NCBI GenBank assembly: GCA_963846165.1
Contig: CAWJUU010000005.1
Coordinates: 62,001-126,000, forward strand
DNA from: WHSW01 sp963846165
GTDB taxonomy: Bacteria; Actinomycetota; Thermoleophilia; Solirubrobacterales; 70-9
Direction of reading: 5' to 3'
DNA: 64,000 bases
The translations under genes were made by a program, and so were the position numbers. Of the stretch, positions 60,311 to 64,000 are shown piece by piece. The notes under the pieces are model-generated. The model saw only the letters and a program-made list of their open reading frames with translations. It was not told the DNA's origin and searched no databases. Every line of letters starts with the position of its first letter. Position 1 is the stretch's first letter.

Positions 60311-61581
60311 AGAACTCTCACCTCCGGGATCGGGATGACGAAGCGCGCCCCCCAGTCACGCGCGTAGGAGAGCTGCGCGACGATCTCCTCGGTCAGGTTC
60401 CATGGCAGGATCAGGATCAGATCGGGGCGGGCCTGCTCGAGCGCCTCGGGGTGGCGGATCGGGATGTGGGTCCCGGGTAGGAATTGCCCCTGCTTGTAGG
60501 GGTTGCGGTCGACCGTGAACTCGAGCAGGTCGCTGCGAATGCCGCAGTAGTTGAGCAGCGTGTTCCCCTTGCCCGGTGCGCCGTAGCCGGCGACCCGCTT
60601 GCCCTCGCGGCGGCACTCGATCAGGAACTCGAGCAGTCGCCACTTCGTCTCCAGCACCCGGGGCGCGAACGCACCGTAGCCCTCGAGCGTGTCGAGCCCG
60701 AGCGCCCGCTCCCGCTCGGCCAGCTCGCCCACGCGGGCGCTCACGGGTCGGCCACCGCCACGGTGCTGTGCGAACACGCGCAGCGAGCCGCCGTGGGTGC
60801 CGAGCTCCTCGACGTCGAAGACCTCGAGCCCGTGAGCTCGGAGCACGGTCTCCGCCGTCAGGAACGAGAAGTAGGAGAAGTGCTCGTGGTAGATCGTGTC
60901 GAACTGGTTCTCGGCGATCAGCCGCTCCAGGTGCGGGAACTCGATCGAGACCACGCCCTGCGGCGAGAGCACCTGCCGCATGCCGGCGGTGAAGTCGTTC
61001 AGGTCGGGAACGTGCGCGAACACGTTGTTCGCGACCACGAGGTCCGCCAGGCGGCCCTCGGCGACGAGCCGCGACGCCACCTCGCGACCGAAGAACGCGA
61101 CCACGGTCTCGACCCCGCGGTCCCGCGCCGCCTCGGCGACGTTCGCGGCAGGCTCGACGCCAAGCGCCGGGATCCCGCGCTCGACCACGTGCTGGAGCAG
61201 GTAGCCGTCGTTGCTCGCGAGCTCCAGCACCAGGCTGTGCCCATCGAGCCCAAAGCGCTCGACCGCGGACTCGACGTAGGCGCGCGCGTGGGCGACCCAG
61301 GAATCCGAGTACGAGGAGAAGTACGCGTACTCGGTGAAGATCTCGTCCGGAGCGACGAGCTCCTCGAGCTGCACCAGGAAGCACTGCTCGCAGACCCGCA
61401 CGTGCAGGGGATAAAACGGCTCCATCGCGCCCAGGCGCTCGGCGGGCACGTAGCTCTCGCACAGCGGCGACATGCCGAGATCGACGAACGTGTGGCGCAG
61501 GGGCGCGGCGCAGAAACGGCAGCCGGGTGGGGCCGCCCCGGCCGACCGCGGATCGATCTGGTCTCGAAGCTCGACGTGCAT
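60307..61581 (-). CDS. Sugar C-methyltransferase (NovU/TylCIII type)
   Basis: A 424-residue SAM-dependent enzyme. An N-terminal zinc site (CRFCAAP and VCEQCFLVQ), the SAM motif LVLELASNDGYLLQHVVERG, YHEHFSYFSF with the conserved catalytic His/Tyr, and the C-terminal YGAPGKGNTLLNYCGI domain are those of C-3/C-5 sugar methyltransferases. It would make a branched-chain sugar in the CDP pathway. It heads the minus-strand operon; ATG 61581 is the start. Confidence 0.9.
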   Translation of the reverse strand: MHVELRDQIDPRSAGAAPPGCRFCAAPLRHTFVDLGMSPLCESYVPAERLGAMEPFYPLHVRVCEQCFLVQLEELVAPDEIFTEYAYFSSYSDSWVAHARAYVESAVERFGLDGHSLVLELASNDGYLLQHVVERGIPALGVEPAANVAEAARDRGVETVVAFFGREVASRLVAEGRLADLVVANNVFAHVPDLNDFTAGMRQVLSPQGVVSIEFPHLERLIAENQFDTIYHEHFSYFSFLTAETVLRAHGLEVFDVEELGTHGGSLRVFAQHRGGGRPVSARVGELAERERALGLDTLEGYGAFAPRVLETKWRLLEFLIECRREGKRVAGYGAPGKGNTLLNYCGIRSDLLEFTVDRNPYKQGQFLPGTHIPIRHPEALEQARPDLILILPWNLTEEIVAQLSYARDWGARFVIPIPEVRVL

Positions 61582-61776
61582 GAAGGACTCTCGGGGCACC
61601 AACGGCGCACGAGCCGCCGTTCTCCCGCGCGAAACCGCGCGTGTCATTCACGAGTCCGAGCAACGCGGCGAGCGTTCGGCTTCGGCAGGATGGCGCGGCG
61701 GATGGCCTTATCGCGCGGGCGGCGCCCGAAAGTTGAAGCCTCCTGCGCCTGTTCGCCGATCCATCCGCATAAGTCA

Positions 61777-62786
61777 ATGACCCAACGCATCAGCACCAGC
61801 GTGCTCGCCTGCCCCCGCTGTGACGCCGGCATGGAGGGCGCCTGGCCCGGCGAGTCGGACGAGCAGATCGCCTGTGCAAACGGCCACTGCTTTCCCGTCG
61901 TCGGCGGTATCCCGCGGCTTTTGCCCGCGCTCAAGCACGCGGACGGGCGCTCAATCAAAACCAGCTTCTCGGCCGAGTGGTCCATGTTCAAGCACGGCGA
62001 GGACCGCCCGTGGGGTCAGTCGATCGACGATCGCCGCGAGATCGCCCTGCGCGAACTGGATTGCGACCCCTCGTGGTTCGAAAGGCAAGCTCGTGCTGGA
62101 CGCCGGCTGTGGCGCCGGAAAGCTCTCCTGGATCCTGGCCAATTGGGGCGCCGAGGTGGTGGCCGCGGACCTGAGCGACAGCGTCGACGAGGCCCGGCGA
62201 GCCGCTACGGACAGCGACGACGGCCGGATCGAGTTCGTCCAGGCCGATCTCACCCACCCGCCGCTTCAGCCGGACACGTTCGACCTCGTCTTCTCCGGCG
62301 GTGTGCTGCACCACAACCGTGACACGCGTGAGGCGCTCGACGCGATCGCGCCGCTCGTGGCGCCGGGCGGATTGATCTATGTATGGCTCTTATAGCTCGA
62401 TCCCCGGCCTCGCGCACAAGCTCCGCGGTTTCGCCCGCCGGGCGATCACGCGGCTGCCGTCGCCCGCCCAGCGGGCGATCTTCCGTCCCTGGACCGCTCA
62501 GGCGGTGCTTCGCCAGCAGCTCCGAATCCGCACCGGTCGCGCCCGGCCCGACGACAACCGCACCTATCGCGAGAAGCTCGTCACCTTGCTCGACCACTAC
62601 ACGCCCCGCTAACGCTGGGAACACACGCCCGAGGAACTGAGCGGGTGGTATCGCGAGCTCGGGTTCGAGGACATCCGGGTGACCGAGACGGGGCCCTACG
62701 GCTTCGGCGTGCTCGCGACGCGCCCGTCGCGCCAGCCGAGCAGCAGTCCGCAGAGCGGGCCCTCGCGGCGGCCGGCCAGCGATTGA
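61777..62786 (+). pseudogene. SAM methyltransferase gene disrupted by two +1 shifts and a stop
   Basis: Read through three frames the region encodes an N-terminal zinc-like start (VLACPRCDAGMEGAW), LVLDAGCGAGKLSWILANWG (SAM motif I), FDLVFSGGVLHHNRDTREAL and APGGLIYVW, then YSSIPGLAHKLRGFARR and ELSGWYRELGFEDIRVTETG. An extra A in TTCGAAAGGC (62079-62088), an extra T in CTCTTATAGC (near 62390) and a TAA at 62610-62612 where Tyr is expected break it. It resembles methyltransferases that are common in glycan clusters. It is probably nonfunctional unless these are sequence errors. Confidence 0.8.
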
Positions 62787-62941
62787 ACGTCAGCCTGACG
62801 CGTCGCGTCGCCCGGTTTTTCTTCCCGCAGGCGTCCACCGTGGTGGTCCGCAGGGCTCGACATCGGCGCATGCGTCGGAAGTACGGCCGACAACGGGGCG
62901 TTGGTGAGTCGATGGCGCGCGTGCGACCCGCCCCGCACGGC

Positions 62942-63598
62942 ATGACGAGTGAAAAACTACCCGTCGCCGTTTGCGCGGAGGAGCGCACGCTCTGCGACCA
63001 GGTCTGTGCGGCGCTCGTAGCCGGAGGCCACATCGTCTTGGCTCGCGATGCGACCATCGAGGCCCTGCTGGCTTCCTGCAACGGCAGCACTCCCGTGTGC
63101 GTGGTGGTCGCCATGGACCGGCCAGGCCGTTCGGCGGTGAGCACGGTGCGCCTGATCCGCTCGCGGCTCGACGGCGTCTCGGCGGTGCTCGTTTGTGGGC
63201 GCGCAAGCGGAACGGAGGTCAGGCGCGCACTCGAACTGGGCGTAGACGGGGTCGTGTTGAGAAATGATGCCGAGGAGGCACTGGCGGCTGTGGTCGCCGC
63301 CGTGTGCGCAGGTCAGGTATCGGTTCCGAACCGACAGCGCGGTGAGGTCGTGGCACAAGCTCTGACCACGCGTGAGAAGCAGATACTCGCGCTCGTCGTC
63401 ACAGGGCTGACCAACGCCCAGATCGCCGGCCAGCTGTTTCTCGCCGAGAGCACCGTAAAGAGCCACCTGTCGTCGGCCTTTAGCAAGCTCGGCGTCTCGT
63501 CTCGCTACGAAGCTGCCAGGGTGATCCTCGATCCCGAGCGCGGGCGCGCGCTGGGCATCCGCGAGATCCGATCGGAGCAGATGCCGCTGCAAGCGTAG
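62942..63598 (+). CDS. LuxR/NarL-type response regulator
   Basis: A 218-residue regulator with a degenerate receiver domain (about 6-125; an Asp lies in VVVAMDRPG at the phosphoacceptor position, but the switch Lys region reads VVLRND) and a C-terminal LuxR HTH: LTTREKQILALVVTGLTNAQ, IAGQLFLAESTVKSHLSSAF. ATG 62942 is used; ATG 62912 in frame is preceded by GGTGAG and is an alternative. It is an orphan, with no histidine kinase adjacent. It may control the neighbouring polysaccharide locus. Confidence 0.85.
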   Translation: MTSEKLPVAVCAEERTLCDQVCAALVAGGHIVLARDATIEALLASCNGSTPVCVVVAMDRPGRSAVSTVRLIRSRLDGVSAVLVCGRASGTEVRRALELGVDGVVLRNDAEEALAAVVAAVCAGQVSVPNRQRGEVVAQALTTREKQILALVVTGLTNAQIAGQLFLAESTVKSHLSSAFSKLGVSSRYEAARVILDPERGRALGIREIRSEQMPLQA

Positions 63599-63811
63599 GG
63601 AGCGAACAACGCTAAGAGCACCTCTCATGAACTCATCAAGCAGTACTCCAAAGCAATGACGCATCGGTAGTAAATACGACGAGGGCGGTTGACAGCCATT
63701 GCAATCACGGGCCTTGCGTGCGAACGTCACCCCGGCAATCGGGAGCCCCAACTCGCGTCAAGGATGGCGGGCTCGGGATCGAGGAGACATGAAGTCGAGT
63801 GGGGTAACAGT
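63599..63811. promoter_or_regulatory. Intergenic region upstream of the last sigma gene
   Basis: 213 bp, AT-richer than the surroundings (for example 63640-63680). It includes a TTGACA at 63689-63694, but the hexamer 17 nt downstream is not -10-like. It presumably contains the promoter of the sigma gene; no firm site can be named. Confidence 0.35.
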
Positions 63812-64000
63812 ATGAGGTTGGATCCGTCCGCCGGTACGGGACTCAATGGGCGGCGGCTAAACGGATCGACGCCCTCGACCGGGCCTCGGTACGGCGACGC
63901 CACTTCGAGCAAGCGCAACCTGCGGAGTGGCCACGACGGTCTCGATCGACAGGCAATTGCGGCCGCCAAACGGGGCGATTGGGATGGGATTCACTATCTC
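63812..64000 (+). CDS. ECF-type sigma factor, N-terminal fragment (partial)
   Basis: An open frame from ATG 63812 to the window edge, 63 codons without a stop. After about 45 Gly/Ser/Arg-rich residues it reads LDRQAIAAAKRGDWDGIHYL, the start of sigma region 2.1 in ECF sigma factors (pattern A-x-x-G-D-x-x-A/G-I/L-x-x-L). The rest lies outside the window. GGGG precedes the ATG by 7 nt. Confidence 0.65.
   Translation, partial: MRLDPSAGTGLNGRRLNGSTPSTGPRYGDATSSKRNLRSGHDGLDRQAIAAAKRGDWDGIHYL

Noticed and set aside
60484..62322. Long plus-strand frame opposite the C-methyltransferase
   Set aside because: Antisense to a gene with complete motifs; only its end coincides with the start of the disrupted methyltransferase.
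62797..62820. Hairpin plus T-run after the methyltransferase remnant as a terminator
   Set aside because: The stem is only 5 bp and is separated from the T-run by GCCCGG; too weak to call.
63689..63711. TTGACA as a promoter for the terminal sigma gene
   Set aside because: The hexamers 16-18 nt downstream (CCTTGC/CTTGCG) are not -10-like, so I do not call a promoter.
1..64000. tRNA, rRNA, CRISPR arrays, insertion sequences, phage attachment sites
   Set aside because: I looked for tRNA-like cloverleaf ends, spaced direct repeats, transposase motifs and terminal inverted repeats and found none that hold up by eye.

Overview
The window is 64 kb of high-GC chromosomal DNA from an actinobacterium. 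Frequent GTG/TTG starts, pervasive 4-bp ATGA gene overlaps, wHTH/ECF regulators, class III cyclase-ATPase-TPR regulators and a secreted protein with a Lys/Arg-rich C-terminal tail suggest the Thermoleophilia/Solirubrobacterales type. That placement is an inference from gene content; no rRNA or other phylogenetic marker is present. I see no tRNA, rRNA, CRISPR array, insertion sequence or replication origin.

The left third (1-27.2 kb) is housekeeping and regulatory. It opens with a ROK regulator and a xylose-type ABC importer (rok-xylF-xylG-xylH, minus strand, xylH cut by the window edge). A PepSY-like exported protein, an operon of three small proteins plus an LPG-synthase-like membrane protein, and a flavin amine oxidase follow. 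Next come a glnK-amt pair with unusual key residues, a universal stress protein, and a cAMP-type signalling group: a zinc-ribbon cyclase/ATPase/TPR protein, a solo cyclic-nucleotide-binding protein coupled to a 38-residue basic protein, and a Crp/Fnr regulator. After that are a SIS isomerase, a REC/thioredoxin-reductase fusion, folE with a ferredoxin-reductase-type flavoprotein, a patatin, an ECF sigma factor with a zinc-finger anti-sigma protein, a DoxX-like protein, a DUF294/exonuclease pair and a DMT transporter.

The right two thirds (27.2-62.8 kb) form a large surface-polysaccharide locus built from short blocks that alternate in strand. It has dTDP-rhamnose genes (rfbD, rfbC) and genes for an N-acylated amino sugar (Gfo/Idh dehydrogenase, DegT aminotransferase, hexapeptide acyltransferase). 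It also has an initiating sugar-phosphate transferase, four glycosyltransferases, a flippase (Wzx), a Wzz-Wzy fusion polymerase, three further Wzz-like proteins, a NodB-like deacetylase, a FemAB-like acyltransferase and an AsnB-type amidotransferase. Tandem secreted beta-helix proteins, a duplicated-domain cysteine protein and a CDP-sugar cassette (rfbF, C-methyltransferase, PIG-L, DUF4910, SDR, epimerases) complete it. Together these could make, flip, polymerise, length-control and modify a complex exopolysaccharide. The dTDP-glucose genes rfbA/rfbB and a clear CDP-glucose 4,6-dehydratase are not in the window.

The locus shows recent rearrangement. Two beta-helix copies are about 99% identical and are separated by a scar of an asparagine-synthase 3' end that replaces the tail of copy 1; a third copy is a fragment. 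The PIG-L gene carries two +1 frameshifts and a methyltransferase at 61.8-62.8 kb carries two +1 frameshifts and a stop. The window ends with a LuxR-type regulator and the first 63 codons of another ECF sigma factor.
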